Shown here in pieces: positions 22,672 through 32,932 of a DNA stretch of 64,000 nucleotides; within the stretch, counting starts at the first letter, position 1, and the number at the start of each line of letters is the position of its first letter. Under the pieces are notes generated by a model. It was not told where the DNA came from, made no database searches, and worked only from the letters and a program-made list of their open reading frames with translations. Position numbers and translations under genes: made by a program. This DNA is from Yersinia artesiana (GTDB lineage: Bacteria > Pseudomonadota > Gammaproteobacteria > Enterobacterales > Enterobacteriaceae): assembly GCF_902726545.1 (NCBI RefSeq), contig NZ_CACVAD010000016.1, positions 29,673 to 93,672 on the forward strand, read 5' to 3'.

Positions 22672-23229
22672 ATGGATCAGAACGTTTCAACGGCACTCAA
22701 GAGCTTTACTCAGCGCTATATTGACTTATGGCAGCAGCAAACCGGGCGGCCACCAGCCAGTGAGGAGCTTTATGGGGTACCTTCCCCCTGTAATGTAGAA
22801 ACTCAAGATAATCAGGTGTTTTGGTTGCCGCAGCCTTTTGTTGGTGAAGCTAATCTTGCCAATATTGAACGGGCACTGGAGATTCAGCTTCATCCAGATA
22901 TCCATGAGTTTTATACCCAGCAATATGCCGGAGACATGAAAGCTGATTTAGGTGATCACCGTTTTACCTTGCTCCAGGTCTGGAGCGAAGATGATTTCAT
23001 CCGTTTACAGGAAAATCTCATTGGCCATCTGGTGACACAGAAAAGGCTGAAACTCTCGCCGACACTGTTTTTAGCGACAACGGAATCGGAAATGACCATG
23101 GCTTCACTGTGTAATGTCAGTGGTAATGTTGTGTTAGAGGAGTTTGGTAGCGGAAAACGGACCTTACTGGCATCGACTCTTGCTCATTTTCTGGATGCAT
23201 TACGTCCTGTATTTCCTGAAGAAAGATAG
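22672..23229 (+). CDS. syd: SecY-interacting protein Syd
   Basis: 185 aa, peripheral inner-membrane protein that binds and checks SecY complexes. Recognised from the [16 protein letters not shown] start, the conserved [10 protein letters not shown] and QVFWLPQPF segments, and from its place between queF and csrB/yqcC. ATG at 22672 chosen for family length; the frame is open upstream to 22588. Confidence 0.92.
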   Translation: MDQNVSTALKSFTQRYIDLWQQQTGRPPASEELYGVPSPCNVETQDNQVFWLPQPFVGEANLANIERALEIQLHPDIHEFYTQQYAGDMKADLGDHRFTLLQVWSEDDFIRLQENLIGHLVTQKRLKLSPTLFLATTESEMTMASLCNVSGNVVLEEFGSGKRTLLASTLAHFLDALRPVFPEER

Positions 23230-23247
23230 GATTATTGCCCATTTGAG

Positions 23248-23283
23248 CACAACGCGTGTGAGAGATCTCGCACACGCGTTGTG
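23248..23283. promoter_or_regulatory. UvrY/GacA-type operator upstream of csrB
   Basis: A perfect 13-bp inverted repeat (CACAACGCGTGTG ... CACACGCGTTGTG) whose centre is TGTGAGAGATCTCGCACA (23257-23274). This fits the TGTNAGN-type GacA/UvrY/SirA consensus found well upstream of Csr/Rsm sRNA promoters. It lies about 150-200 bp before the csrB region. The hairpin has no T-tract, so it is less likely to be just a syd terminator. The AT-rich stretch 23300-23395 between it and csrB resembles an IHF-bendable spacer. Confidence 0.8.
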
Positions 23284-23420
23284 AGACATCACTTCTATTC
23301 CTTTTATGTGAAATTATTGTATTAGATTTATCTTCAATAAAATCATTTTGTTATAAACATTCATTTTTTTATATATAAAAGCATCGCCTTCATTCTCCTT
23401 ACAGTACCTTGTCTCTCTTT

Positions 23421-23769
23421 GTCGATTAAGCGATCCTTTACTTGCCCGATAGGATCTGGCGGAAAGGAAGGTGTCAGGATGGTGCCACTTCAGGATGAAG
23501 GACACAGGGACTGCTTAGGACGAGTGAAGGGATGTTTCAGGAAGAAACAAAGGACACCTCCAGGATGGAGATTGAGAGCCAGTTCAGGATGATTGGTGGG
23601 TTAGGATAACTTCAGGATTGACACCGGGATGGTGTAGAACAACGCGATGGATTGCTGGTTAGGATAACCGCACGGAAAAGTTTTCAAGGATTGAGCAGGG
23701 AGCATCACTTTTAGCTGGATTGCTATGAAACGAATAGAGGGGTACTGGTCAAACAGTACCCCTTTTTTT
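23421..23769 (+). ncRNA. csrB: CsrB regulatory RNA (CsrA antagonist)
   Basis: Non-coding segment with 14 AGGA motifs and further GGGA variants, several in hairpin loops (for example CCTCCAGGATGGAG, CACCGGGATGGTG, GGTTAGGATAACC). It ends in the hairpin AGGGGTACTG/CAGTACCCCT followed by seven T residues (23738-23769). The 3' half AAGTTTTCAAGGATTGAGCA through the terminator has the arrangement of enterobacterial CsrB, and syd-csrB-yqcC is the expected locus. CsrB sequesters the translational regulator CsrA. The 5' end is uncertain: no good -10/-35 pair was found, and 23421 (GTCGA) is chosen by similarity to the E. coli 5' end. Confidence 0.93.
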
Positions 23770-23897
23770 ATCTTCATTTTGCTCAATCCACCTCTGTCGT
23801 CTAGGGTGTGAGTTTGGGCATATTGTTCTTCAATGGTATGCTTGGCCGCCGTTGAACCAGCACGGTGAATGGTTGTTTTTTGGTTGAGAGCATAATC

Positions 23898-24230
23898 ATG
23901 AATACAGAAAATCAGGTGCGCCTGAGCCTACAGAATATCGAGCTTGCCATGCGGGAAATTGATCTTTGGCAATCAGTTCCGCCACAAGCCGAGGCTTTTG
24001 AAAGTAATGAGCCTTTTAGCATTGACACCATGGATGCTGAGCAGTGGTTGCAATGGGTACTTATCCCGCGAATGTATGCATTGTTGGAGTCGAAAGGGCC
24101 ACTCCCCACACGTTTTGCTATTACACCCTATTTTGAAGAAGCGCTGACTGGCGAGGGTCGCCCGGATTGCACCTTACTGCTGGTAGAACTACAGCGTCTC
24201 GATGACCTGCTGAATAAAGAAAGTCACTAA
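23898..24230 (+). CDS. yqcC: YqcC family protein
   Basis: 110 aa, DUF446. Conserved DTMDAEQWLQWVLIPRM segment. Function unknown; members are found immediately upstream of truC. ATG 23898 preferred to the upstream ATG 23865 on family length. Its TAA shares an A with the truC ATG (TAATG), indicating translational coupling. Confidence 0.9.
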   Translation: MNTENQVRLSLQNIELAMREIDLWQSVPPQAEAFESNEPFSIDTMDAEQWLQWVLIPRMYALLESKGPLPTRFAITPYFEEALTGEGRPDCTLLLVELQRLDDLLNKESH

Positions 24231-25003
24231 TGCTGGAAATACTCTATCAAGACGAACATATAGTTGCGGTAAATAAACCTGCCGGCTGGTTAGTTCATCG
24301 CAGTTGGTTGGATAGCAATGAAACCGTTTTTGTCATGCAAACGGTACGTGATCAAATTGGTCAGCATGTTTATACCGTTCATCGCCTGGATCGCCCGACA
24401 TCGGGTGTCCTGCTAATGGCGCTGTCCAGCGATGTGGCTCGTGCCCTTTCGTTGCAATTTGAACAACATCAGATTCAGAAAACCTATCATGCGGTCGTTC
24501 GTGGATACGTGCTGGAAGATGGCACTATTGATTATGAGATGACTGAAGAGCTAGACAAGATCGCGGATAAATTCGCTCGCCCCGATAAGGCACCACAGCC
24601 TTCAGTGACCCATTATCAGGCTCTGTCTCAAGTAGAAGTACCTATTGCCATCGGGCGCTATGACACTGCGCGCTTTAGTTTAATGGAGTTAAAACCAGAA
24701 ACGGGCCGCAAGCATCAACTTCGCCGGCATATGGCGCATATTCGCCACCCGATCATCGGTGACAGCACCCACGGCGATCTGCGTCAGAATCGTGGGATTG
24801 CAAAGCATTTTGATTGCTCGCGGCTGATGCTTCATGCCAGTCATTTGCAGTTGAATCACCCTGTGACCGGAGTGCCACTAAGTTTGACGGCGCGTTGGGA
24901 TGAATCCTGGCAACAACTGATGTCACACTTTGGTTGGCTGGATATTGCCCCTCATCTTGAAAGGGTTGAGTTTGCAGTAACGGCGAGTCAGGATAGTGCG
25001 TAA
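24230..25003 (+). CDS. truC: tRNA pseudouridine(65) synthase
   Basis: 257 aa RluA-family pseudouridine synthase acting on U65 of tRNA-Ile and tRNA-Asp. The catalytic aspartate is D54 in HRLDRPTSGVLLMA. C-terminal motifs GRKHQLRRHMAH and RLMLHASHL are intact. No separate S4 domain, as expected for TruC. Coupled to yqcC. Confidence 0.95.
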   Translation: MLEILYQDEHIVAVNKPAGWLVHRSWLDSNETVFVMQTVRDQIGQHVYTVHRLDRPTSGVLLMALSSDVARALSLQFEQHQIQKTYHAVVRGYVLEDGTIDYEMTEELDKIADKFARPDKAPQPSVTHYQALSQVEVPIAIGRYDTARFSLMELKPETGRKHQLRRHMAHIRHPIIGDSTHGDLRQNRGIAKHFDCSRLMLHASHLQLNHPVTGVPLSLTARWDESWQQLMSHFGWLDIAPHLERVEFAVTASQDSA

Positions 25004-25031
25004 TTTTTTTCGTTAAAAGGAAATGTTTTTT

Positions 25032-25481
25032 ATGGCTCAGGTCGGGATTTTTGTCGGCACGGTGTACGGTAACTCACTGTTAGTTGCAGAAGAGGCCGAG
25101 AGCATACTGAAAGAACAGGGGCATGAGGTCAAAGTGTTCGATGAGGGGACTTTAGAAGCCTGGCAGTATTATCGTCAACATTATGTGCTCGTGGTGACCT
25201 CGACAACCGGACAGGGGGATTTCCCTGACAGCATTGCTCCGCTTTTTGTCGCTGTCCGTGATCAGGTTGGATTTCAGCCAGAATTGCGTTATGGCGTCAT
25301 TGCGTTGGGTGACAGCAGTTATGATAACTTCTGCGGAGCCGGGCGTGCATTTGATGAGTTATTACAAGAGCAGGGTGCGACACGAATTGGCGAAAGGCTG
25401 GAGATTGATGCCATTGAACATCCGGAACCTGAGGTTGTTTCAGCTTCGTGGGTGGAGCAGTGGGGTCGTCTACTTCAATAA
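25032..25481 (+). CDS. yqcA: YqcA flavodoxin-like protein
   Basis: 149 aa single-domain flavodoxin, FMN-binding. The phosphate loop GTVYGNS lies at the N-terminus, with [12 protein letters not shown] and [11 protein letters not shown] as the other FMN loops. ATG 25032 is 10 nt from AAGGA (25017-25021); the in-frame ATG at 25023 is too close. The stop codon lies inside a 16-bp tandem repeat. Confidence 0.92.
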   Translation: MAQVGIFVGTVYGNSLLVAEEAESILKEQGHEVKVFDEGTLEAWQYYRQHYVLVVTSTTGQGDFPDSIAPLFVAVRDQVGFQPELRYGVIALGDSSYDNFCGAGRAFDELLQEQGATRIGERLEIDAIEHPEPEVVSASWVEQWGRLLQ

Positions 25482-25518
25482 CTATTTATTTCAATAACTG
25501 TTTATTTCAATAATTATA
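25474..25518. repeat. 16-bp tandem repeat at the yqcA stop
   Basis: TTCAATAACTATTTAT (25474-25489), TTCAATAACTGTTTAT (25490-25505) and a decayed third unit TTCAATAATTATACC. The first copy contains the yqcA stop codon. Suggests local duplication at a rearranged junction. Confidence 0.85.
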
Positions 25519-25530
25519 CCACCATGCTTT

Positions 25531-25553
25531 AACTCGAGCTATTTAGGGTATTA
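25531..25553. repeat. ERIC terminal fragment
   Basis: AACTCGAGCTATTTAGGG resembles the reverse complement of the ERIC left end (ATTCGAGTT...CCCTAAATAATT). Only about 23 bp remain. Confidence 0.6.
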
Positions 25554-25569
25554 ATCCTTTACTCATGAA

Positions 25570-25604
25570 GTTGCAGGTGAGAGCGATGTTTATTCACCTG
25601 CAAC
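25570..25604. terminator. Inverted repeat downstream of yaeH
   Basis: Perfect 11-bp arms GTTGCAGGTGA / TCACCTGCAAC with a 13-nt loop, 36 bp beyond the yaeH stop on the minus strand. No T-tract; could be a terminator or a remnant of a repeat. Confidence 0.5.
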
Positions 25605-25639
25605 AACAATGACTTTAGTGATACAACGATGCCACCGAT

Positions 25640-26029
25640 TTAGCGGCCGCTGGTCAGTTTTTCCAGGTCAGCTTCAATCTCGGCAATCTTATTGGTCACT
25701 ACACTCTCTAAATGACGCAAGTCATCCAGAATCTTACGTTTCAAATCAACTTCAACTTGATCGCGTTTGCACAGTTGATCAAGTTCATCAATGACATAGC
25801 GTAGATTTGGGTTGATTTCATTGATTTCTTTATAGCCATGACCAGCATTATCAGCAACTACAGTTTTGCGTTGGCGTGGGTATTTGAACTTCACACTCTT
25901 AGCAAAAAATTCACCTTTATCTTTGCGGAAGTAAATTTTCAGAATGTCGTTATTGGCCTCCTGACGCAGGCTATAGCGATCGACATCTTCTGGTTGTGTG
26001 ATTCCTAAGCTTTTCAGATTGTCATACAT
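25640..26029 (-). CDS. yaeH: YaeH family protein (DUF3461)
   Basis: 129 aa, charged and predicted mostly helical, with [11 protein letters not shown] at the start and a heptad-like C-terminal helix ([19 protein letters not shown]). Function unknown. In E. coli it also lies beside dapD, so position supports the assignment. Confidence 0.92.
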   Translation of the reverse strand: MYDNLKSLGITQPEDVDRYSLRQEANNDILKIYFRKDKGEFFAKSVKFKYPRQRKTVVADNAGHGYKEINEINPNLRYVIDELDQLCKRDQVEVDLKRKILDDLRHLESVVTNKIAEIEADLEKLTSGR

Positions 26030-26112
26030 AGCGCCACCTTTTTAGTTTTATATTCCACAGTTTATGATTATGACGGTAATTTTCGCCAAAGAATGTGATT
26101 AACCCACAAGGC

Positions 26113-26141
26113 AAAAAAATAGCGGGGGATTAGCCCGCTAT
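26113..26141 (-). terminator. dapD terminator
   Basis: Minus strand ATAGCGGGCTAATCCCCCGC-type hairpin (ATAGCGGG arms) followed by TTTTTTT, starting 9 bp after the dapD stop. Confidence 0.9.
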
Positions 26142-26149
26142 CTTCAATC

Positions 26150-26974
26150 TTAGTCGATAGTGCGTAATAACTCATTGATGCCGACTTTTCCGCGGGTCTT
26201 CGCGTCAACTTTCTTCACGATAACCGCGCAGTACAGACTGTAGCTGCCGTCTTTCGATGGCAAATTGCCTGAAACAACGACCGAGCCTGCGGGAACGCGA
26301 CCATAATGGATTTCACCGGTTTCACGATCATAAATACGGGTGCTTTGACCGATGAATACGCCCATAGAAATAACCGAGCCTTCTTCAACGATAACCCCTT
26401 CGACCACTTCTGAGCGCGCGCCGACAAAGCAGTTGTCTTCGATAATGGTCGGGTTAGCTTGCAGTGGCTCCAACACGCCACCAATGCCAACACCGCCGGA
26501 CAGGTGAACGTTCTTGCCGATTTGTGCGCAAGAACCGACAGTTGCCCATGTGTCCACCATGGTGCCTTCATCAACAAAAGCCCCGATATTCACGTAGGAA
26601 GGCATTAGCACAGTATTGCGCGCAATGAATGCGCCTTTACGCACGGTTGCCGGTGGTACGACACGGAAGCCTTCACGTTGGAAACGGGCTTCATCATAGC
26701 CAGCAAACTTCATTGGGACTTTATCGTAGTAACGCGTTTCCGCACCTTCCATGACTTGGTTGTCATTGATGCGGAAAGACAGCAGCACGGCTTTTTTCAA
26801 CCACTGATGGGTAATCCATTGACCGTCAATCTTTTCTGCAACCCGCAGGGCACCGGTATCCAGTAAATCAATTACATGGTTAATCGCTTCGCGCGTTACG
26901 GTGTCTACGTTTGCCGGAGTGATATCTGCACGGCGTTCGAAAGCGGTTTCAATAACGTTCTGTAGTTGCTGCAT
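26150..26974 (-). CDS. dapD: Tetrahydrodipicolinate N-succinyltransferase
   Basis: 274 aa. Transfers succinyl from succinyl-CoA to tetrahydrodipicolinate in the lysine/meso-diaminopimelate pathway. The middle is a left-handed beta-helix of hexapeptide repeats ([49 protein letters not shown]). ATG 26974 is preceded by GGGAAAG on the minus strand and gives the E. coli length. Separated from glnD by 115 bp carrying a repeat-like dyad. Confidence 0.96.
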   Translation of the reverse strand: MQQLQNVIETAFERRADITPANVDTVTREAINHVIDLLDTGALRVAEKIDGQWITHQWLKKAVLLSFRINDNQVMEGAETRYYDKVPMKFAGYDEARFQREGFRVVPPATVRKGAFIARNTVLMPSYVNIGAFVDEGTMVDTWATVGSCAQIGKNVHLSGGVGIGGVLEPLQANPTIIEDNCFVGARSEVVEGVIVEEGSVISMGVFIGQSTRIYDRETGEIHYGRVPAGSVVVSGNLPSKDGSYSLYCAVIVKKVDAKTRGKVGINELLRTID

Positions 26975-26987
26975 ACTGTTCTTTCCC

Positions 26988-27037
26988 GATGTTATACCCT
27001 TCGAACTTGAAACCATTGCAATGTAAGCAATAACATC
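26988..27037. repeat. Dyad with ERIC-like end between glnD and dapD
   Basis: GATGTTAT (26988-26995) and ATAACATC (27030-27037) flank TATACCCTTCGAACTTGAA, which resembles ERIC-type termini elsewhere in this window (61187). It lies just upstream of the dapD ribosome site, in a region expected to hold the dapD promoter. Confidence 0.5.
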
Positions 27038-27089
27038 AATGATCTTGGGGGCGATTGTAAGAAAATTAATGACTAAAAAGCTATTTGTA

Positions 27090-29768
27090 TCACAGTTTAT
27101 CGTTCGGATTGAGGGTATCTGTCAACCGTTGTGCTAATTCACGACGCGTTTCAATGCTTAAAGCACGGCGATCCTTATCAGCTAACACAAATAAATCCTC
27201 CACTCGTTCGCCGATCGTGGTGATACGTGCACTATGCAGTGATAACCCTAAATCAGCGAAAATGTCACCGACGCGTGCCAGTAAGCCCGGCTGGTCCAGA
27301 GCAATAAGCTCCAGATAAGTCCGGCGTTCATTATGTGTTGGCAAGAAATTGGTTTCGGTCGGGACACTGAAATGGCGTAATTTGGGCGATAAACGTCTTA
27401 CCCGTGGATGTTGATAGTTTTGTCGGGTCATCGCTTGCTGCAAGGCATGGATGATAATAGGGTGCCTATCTTGCGCTAATGGGCTGCCATCAGGTTCCAA
27501 CACAATAAAGGTATCCATCGCCATGCCATCCCGGTTGGTAAAAATTTGCGCGTCATGGACACTCAGGTTGCGGCGATCCAGCTCACCCACCACCGCAGCA
27601 AACAACGACGGGCGATCAGGGCACCAGATAAAGATTTCAGTCCCACCACGCGTTGCCTGGCGGCTTACCAGTACCAATGGTTTGGTTGAGTCATGTTCCA
27701 GTAGATGGCGAGCATGCCAGGCTAATTGATTGGGTGAATGACGCAGGAAATAATCCGCCCGACAGCGGCTCCAGATATGGTGCAGCGCTTCTTCATCAAT
27801 ATTATCCATGCGCAGCAATGCTAACGCCTGAAGCCGATGATGGCGAACGCGTTCGCGTAAATCCGGGCTGTTTTGCATTCCGCGACGTAGCTGTTTCTCT
27901 GTAGCGAAATAAAGTTCGCGCAGCAGGCTTTGTTTCCAGCTATTCCACAGGTTTTCATTGGTGGCACAAATATCAGCGACGGTCAGGCTGACTAAATAGC
28001 GCAAGCGGGTTTCACTTTGTACTTCTGCTGAAAATTGCTGTATCACCGCCGGGTCTTGAATATCACGACGTTGAGCGGTTACTGACATCAATAAATGGCA
28101 ACGGACTAGCCAGGCAACAAGCTGGGCCTCGCGGGAGTTCAGCCCATGCTGTTCGGCAAATTCCAGCACATCGTGCGCGCCTAATATTGAATGGTCACCC
28201 CCCCGTCCTTTGGCGATATCATGAAACAACGCCGCGAGCAGCAAGAGTTCAGGCTGAGGTAAGCGCGGATAAAGTTCGACACAAAGAGGGTGACGCGGGC
28301 GGGTGGTTTCATCGGCAAAACTTTCGAGTTTAAGTAACACTCGGATTGTATGTTCATCGACGGTATAAGCATGAAACAGGTCAAACTGCATCTGCCCGAC
28401 AATACTGCCCCACTGCGGCATATAAGCCCACAGCACACTGTGGCGATGCATAGGTAATAGCGCTCGGGAAACGGCACCCGGATGTCGTAAAATGGCCATA
28501 AACAGTTTGCGTGCTTCAGGGATATTACATAGTGGCTGCTTCAGGTGACGACGTGCATGGCGTAAACGGCGTACCGTGGTGGAGTAGATACCTTTGATGT
28601 CCTGATTGCGCACCATGAGATAGAACATGCGCATAATGGCTTCAGGTTTCTCAACAAACAGATTTTCATCACGCAAATCGATTAAATCGCCACGTAATTG
28701 AAATTCATCATCCAGCGACCGCGGTTTCTCATTGGCATCCAGCGCCAATATGGCTTCATCAAATAGCTGCAATAGCATGTTGTTCAGCTCACTGACCCGG
28801 CGAGTCATGCGATAAAAATCTTTCATCATGCGCTCGACCGGCTCATTCCCTTCGCCCTGATATTGCAAAAGTTGGGCAACACTCAGTTGGCGGTCAAACA
28901 GCAGGCGGTTATCGTAGCGGGTGAGTACCAAATGCAAGGCAAAGCGGATACGCCACAAAAAACTTTGGCTTTCAATCAGTTCGTTGCGCTCGGCTTTAGT
29001 GAGAAAACCAAAATCAACCATCTCACTCAATGACGTCGCACCAAAATGGCGGCGGGCAACCCACTGAAGAGTATGAATATCCCTTAATCCACCGGGGCTG
29101 CTTTTGATATCCGGTTCCAGATTATAACTGGTACCGTGATAGCGTTTATGCCGCTCTTGTTGCTCCACCACTTTGGCATGGAAAAATTTTGGCGAGGGCC
29201 AGAAGTTGTCGCTGAAAATATGTTTTTGCATCTGTAGGAATAGAGCAACATCGCCACAAATGAGGCGCGATTCAATCATATTGGTAGCAACGGTGAGGTC
29301 AGCCAAGCCTTCCAGCAAACACTCTTCCAGAGTACGCACACTGTGGCCGACTTCCAGTTTTAGATCCCAGAGTAAGGTGATCAACTGGCCGACGCGCTGC
29401 GCGTGTTCATCATTGAGGCGCTGTTTGGACAGAATTAGCACATCAATGTCTGAAAGCGGATGCAGCTCGCCACGACCGTAACCGCCGACGGCGACCAGCG
29501 CAGTTTCTGGCACGTCATCGAAGCCATAGAATGTCCACAGTCGACCTAACAGGCGATCAATGTAATCACTGCGTGCCGCAATTAATGTCTCCGCACTGAT
29601 TCCGCCATTGAATGCATCAGCCTGCCAGGACTGGAAAGTTTCCAATCGCTGCTTGAGCTCTGGACAATTAAGCTCGCTATCAAGATAGGTTGTCGGAGAT
29701 GCGGGCTGCTCAGGAATGACCTTCGTTACCACGGGAGGTACAGAGTGCTCGGTGTGATTGTCAGACAT
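27090..29768 (-). CDS. glnD: Bifunctional uridylyltransferase/uridylyl-removing enzyme GlnD
   Basis: 892 aa sensor of nitrogen status that uridylylates PII proteins (GlnB/GlnK) when glutamine is low and deuridylylates them when it is high. An N-terminal nucleotidyltransferase motif [19 protein letters not shown] is followed by an HD hydrolase domain ([14 protein letters not shown]) and two C-terminal ACT domains ([34 protein letters not shown]) that bind glutamine. Full length for the family. Follows map on the same strand with a terminator between them. Confidence 0.97.
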   Translation of the reverse strand: MSDNHTEHSVPPVVTKVIPEQPASPTTYLDSELNCPELKQRLETFQSWQADAFNGGISAETLIAARSDYIDRLLGRLWTFYGFDDVPETALVAVGGYGRGELHPLSDIDVLILSKQRLNDEHAQRVGQLITLLWDLKLEVGHSVRTLEECLLEGLADLTVATNMIESRLICGDVALFLQMQKHIFSDNFWPSPKFFHAKVVEQQERHKRYHGTSYNLEPDIKSSPGGLRDIHTLQWVARRHFGATSLSEMVDFGFLTKAERNELIESQSFLWRIRFALHLVLTRYDNRLLFDRQLSVAQLLQYQGEGNEPVERMMKDFYRMTRRVSELNNMLLQLFDEAILALDANEKPRSLDDEFQLRGDLIDLRDENLFVEKPEAIMRMFYLMVRNQDIKGIYSTTVRRLRHARRHLKQPLCNIPEARKLFMAILRHPGAVSRALLPMHRHSVLWAYMPQWGSIVGQMQFDLFHAYTVDEHTIRVLLKLESFADETTRPRHPLCVELYPRLPQPELLLLAALFHDIAKGRGGDHSILGAHDVLEFAEQHGLNSREAQLVAWLVRCHLLMSVTAQRRDIQDPAVIQQFSAEVQSETRLRYLVSLTVADICATNENLWNSWKQSLLRELYFATEKQLRRGMQNSPDLRERVRHHRLQALALLRMDNIDEEALHHIWSRCRADYFLRHSPNQLAWHARHLLEHDSTKPLVLVSRQATRGGTEIFIWCPDRPSLFAAVVGELDRRNLSVHDAQIFTNRDGMAMDTFIVLEPDGSPLAQDRHPIIIHALQQAMTRQNYQHPRVRRLSPKLRHFSVPTETNFLPTHNERRTYLELIALDQPGLLARVGDIFADLGLSLHSARITTIGERVEDLFVLADKDRRALSIETRRELAQRLTDTLNPNDKL

Positions 29769-29796
29769 ATGCTTACCTGGTAAAAGACGCAGCCCA

Positions 29797-29821
29797 TAAA
29801 AAAGCCGGCGGCTGCCGGCTT
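29797..29821 (-). terminator. map terminator
   Basis: Minus strand AAGCCGGC-AGCC-GCCGGCTT followed by TTTTAT: 8-bp perfect stem 7 bp after the map stop, between map and glnD. Confidence 0.9.
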
Positions 29822-29828
29822 ATCATTA

Positions 29829-30620
29829 TTACTCGTGCGTTATGATGTTGGGGATAGTGTCATCCTTGCGCAACGTCATTATTTCGCAGCCGTTATCAGT
29901 TACCACAATAGTATGCTCATACTGCGCCGACAAGCTGCGATCTTTAGTTTTTACTGTCCAACCGTCTTTCATGGTGCGGATGCGATAATCGCCAGCATTG
30001 ACCATAGGTTCAATGGTGAAAGCCATACCGGCTTGCAGCACAACACCACCATCATCAGCATCATAGTGCAGAACCTGTGGCTCCTCATGGAAACCTTCAC
30101 CAATGCCGTGACCACAATATTCACGCACTACTGAGAAGTTTTCTGCTTCTACAAACTTCTGGATCTCTTTGCCCAAGGTGCGCAGACGGATGCCCGGTTT
30201 AACCATTTTGATGGCCAGATACAGGCTCTCTTGTGTCACTCGGCATAAGCGCTCACCAAGAATGGTAGGCTTGCCGACAATAAACATTTTTGATGTGTCG
30301 CCATGAAAGCCATCTTTAATCACGGTAACGTCGATATTGACGATATCGCCATCTTTCAGGACTTTTTCATCACTTGGAATACCGTGGCAGATAACTTCAT
30401 TTACTGAAATACAAACTGATTTTGGAAAGCCGTGATAACCGAGACACGCGGAAATAGCTTGCTGGTGGTTGGTGATATGGTCGTGACAAATACGATCAAG
30501 TTCGCCAGTGGTGACGCCTGGTTTGACGTGAGGCTCAATGATTTCCAGCACTTCAGCAGCCAAACGGCCAGCAACGCGCATTTTTTGAATATCTTCAGGT
30601 GTTTTGATTGAGATTGCCAT
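29829..30620 (-). CDS. map: Methionine aminopeptidase, type I
   Basis: 263 aa. Removes the N-terminal Met from nascent proteins co-translationally. The five metal ligands can be placed in VNIDVTVIKDGFHGDTS (two Asp), CGHGIGEGFHEEP (His), FTIEPMV (Glu) and QYEHTIVV (Glu). Divergent from rpsB, the conserved enterobacterial arrangement. Confidence 0.97.
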   Translation of the reverse strand: MAISIKTPEDIQKMRVAGRLAAEVLEIIEPHVKPGVTTGELDRICHDHITNHQQAISACLGYHGFPKSVCISVNEVICHGIPSDEKVLKDGDIVNIDVTVIKDGFHGDTSKMFIVGKPTILGERLCRVTQESLYLAIKMVKPGIRLRTLGKEIQKFVEAENFSVVREYCGHGIGEGFHEEPQVLHYDADDGGVVLQAGMAFTIEPMVNAGDYRIRTMKDGWTVKTKDRSLSAQYEHTIVVTDNGCEIMTLRKDDTIPNIITHE

Positions 30621-30796
30621 GCAAAAGTGTCCGTAGGGGCTATAGATGACCAGCCGCCGTTAATAAATAGATATGAATAAGCAGGTAAATATCGATTAAT
30701 AAAAAATCTACGCTAAAAATCTGTTGCTAATGGTACCAGCCCTGCAATTTGCTGCCAAACTTTCGTTTGCAATGGCGACACTAAATTCAACAAAAG

Positions 30797-30826
30797 TTGG
30801 TGTGTTGTGGCTGTTTATGGTATAAA
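30797..30826 (+). promoter_or_regulatory. rpsB-tsf promoter
   Basis: -10 TATAAA (30821-30826) with TTGGTG (30797-30802) 18 bp upstream, followed by the GC-rich discriminator GCGCGCCGGCG typical of ribosomal-protein promoters sensitive to ppGpp. The rest of the 426-bp map-rpsB gap holds the map promoter (not resolved) and a long rpsB leader of about 210 nt. Confidence 0.7.
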
Positions 30827-30917
30827 GCGCGCCGGCGAACCGCACTCTCTTCTTGGGTATATCCTGATAAGAAAGTGTTGTTTAGTCGAGTAATACCAAT
30901 CGCACTCATATGTGTAA

Positions 30918-31772
<855 letters not shown>

Positions 31773-31824
31773 TAAGTCAGGCTCGTCGTGAGCCCTTATT
31801 AACCAGGTATTGAATATGTTGGTT

Positions 31825-31849
31825 AGGGGGCCTTTTATAGGCCCCCTTT
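31825..31849 (+). terminator. rpsB-tsf intercistronic attenuator
   Basis: AGGGGGCC-TTTTATA-GGCCCCCT followed by TTG: strong hairpin with a short T-tract between rpsB and tsf. Likely lets part of the transcripts stop after rpsB so that S2 exceeds EF-Ts. Confidence 0.8.
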
Positions 31850-31899
31850 GCGTATCTAATGTGAGATCTTGTTTTCACAAGAGAACCGAGGAAATTGAA

Positions 31900-32757
31900 A
31901 TGGTTGCTATTACCGCTGCTTTGGTAAAAGAACTGCGTGAGCGTACTGCCGCAGGCATGATGGAATGTAAAAAGGCGTTGGTTGAAGCTAACGGCGACAT
32001 CGAGCTTGCCATCGACAATATGCGTAAATCTGGTCAGGCTAAAGCTGCCAAGAAAGCAGGCCGTATCGCTGCTGAAGGTATCATCCTGGCTAAAGTATCA
32101 GCCGACGGCAAATTCGGTGTGATTCTGGAACTGAACTGCGAAACTGACTTCGTTGCTAAAGATGCTGGCTTCAAAGCATTCGGCGAAGAAGTTATCAACG
32201 CAGCTCTGGCTGACAAAATCGCTGATATCGACGTTCTGAAAGCTAAGTTCGAAGAACAACGCGCTAACCTGGTTGCTAAAATCGGTGAGAACATCAACAT
32301 TCGTCGTGTTGCTGTTCTGGAAGGCGATGTTCTGGGGACTTATCTGCACGGTGCACGTATCGGTGTTATGGTTGCGGCAACTGGCGCTGATGAAGAGCTG
32401 GTTAAGCACATTGCTATGCACATTGCGGCAAGCAAACCTGAATACGTTAAGCCAGAAGATGTTCCTGCTGAAGTTGTTGCTCGCGAGCACCAAATCCAGT
32501 TGGACATCGCTATTGAATCCGGCAAGCCACGTGAAATTGCTGAGAAGATGGTTGAAGGCCGTATGCGTAAGTTCACCGGCGAAGTTTCTCTGACTGGTCA
32601 GAACTTCGTAATGGACCCAAGCAAAACTGTTGGCGATCTGTTGAAAGAAAACAACGCTGACGTTGTAAACTTCATCCGCTTCGAAGTGGGCGAAGGCATT
32701 GAGAAAGTTGAGACTGACTTTGCTGCTGAAGTTGCAGCAATGAGCAAACAGTCTTAA
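31900..32757 (+). CDS. tsf: Elongation factor Ts
   Basis: 285 aa nucleotide-exchange factor for EF-Tu. Starts [21 protein letters not shown] with the conserved TDFVA motif in [14 protein letters not shown] lies 8 nt before the ATG at 31900; the frame is open back to 31810 across the attenuator, which is not coding. High-expression codon bias. Confidence 0.97.
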   Translation: MVAITAALVKELRERTAAGMMECKKALVEANGDIELAIDNMRKSGQAKAAKKAGRIAAEGIILAKVSADGKFGVILELNCETDFVAKDAGFKAFGEEVINAALADKIADIDVLKAKFEEQRANLVAKIGENINIRRVAVLEGDVLGTYLHGARIGVMVAATGADEELVKHIAMHIAASKPEYVKPEDVPAEVVAREHQIQLDIAIESGKPREIAEKMVEGRMRKFTGEVSLTGQNFVMDPSKTVGDLLKENNADVVNFIRFEVGEGIEKVETDFAAEVAAMSKQS

Positions 32758-32762
32758 TGCTA

Positions 32763-32794
32763 AAAATGGGGCCGCCATCAGGCGGTTCCATTTT
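32763..32794 (+). terminator. tsf terminator
   Basis: AAAATGGGGCCGCC-ATCA-GGCGGTTCCATTTT: 14-bp stem with two G-T pairs, 5 bp after the tsf stop. Ends the rpsB-tsf operon. Confidence 0.85.
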
Positions 32795-32802
32795 ATCCAT
32801 TC

Positions 32803-32841
32803 GATACCCGTTATACTTCAAGCTACAGGTGCGTTGACAGC
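32803..32841. repeat. ERIC right-end fragment upstream of pyrH
   Basis: ATACCCGTTATACTTCAAGC...GTGCGTTGACAGC resembles the reverse complement of the ERIC end seen at 19140-19175. The rest of the element is missing. Lies within the 91 bp before pyrH, so it is part of or next to the pyrH promoter. Confidence 0.7.
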
Positions 32842-32932
32842 CTCAATCTGGTCAGTTTTCAACGTGCAAAATTACCTGAAGTTCTGATGGTCAATTCCCC
32901 AATATTATTACTGCTGCTTAGGACAGAACACC

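Noticed and set aside
23248..23283. The syd-csrB palindrome as an ordinary terminator
   Set aside because: No T-tract on either strand, and the core fits the UvrY/GacA box at the expected position; a dual role is not excluded.
23460..23700. Short GGA repeats as a CRISPR or coding repeat
   Set aside because: Repeats are short AGGA motifs in RNA hairpins with variable spacing and a terminator; this is the CsrB pattern, not a CRISPR array.
32098..32778. Open frame antisense to tsf (226 aa)
   Set aside because: Consequence of strong codon bias in tsf; Phe/Asn/Ser-rich with no domain-like features.
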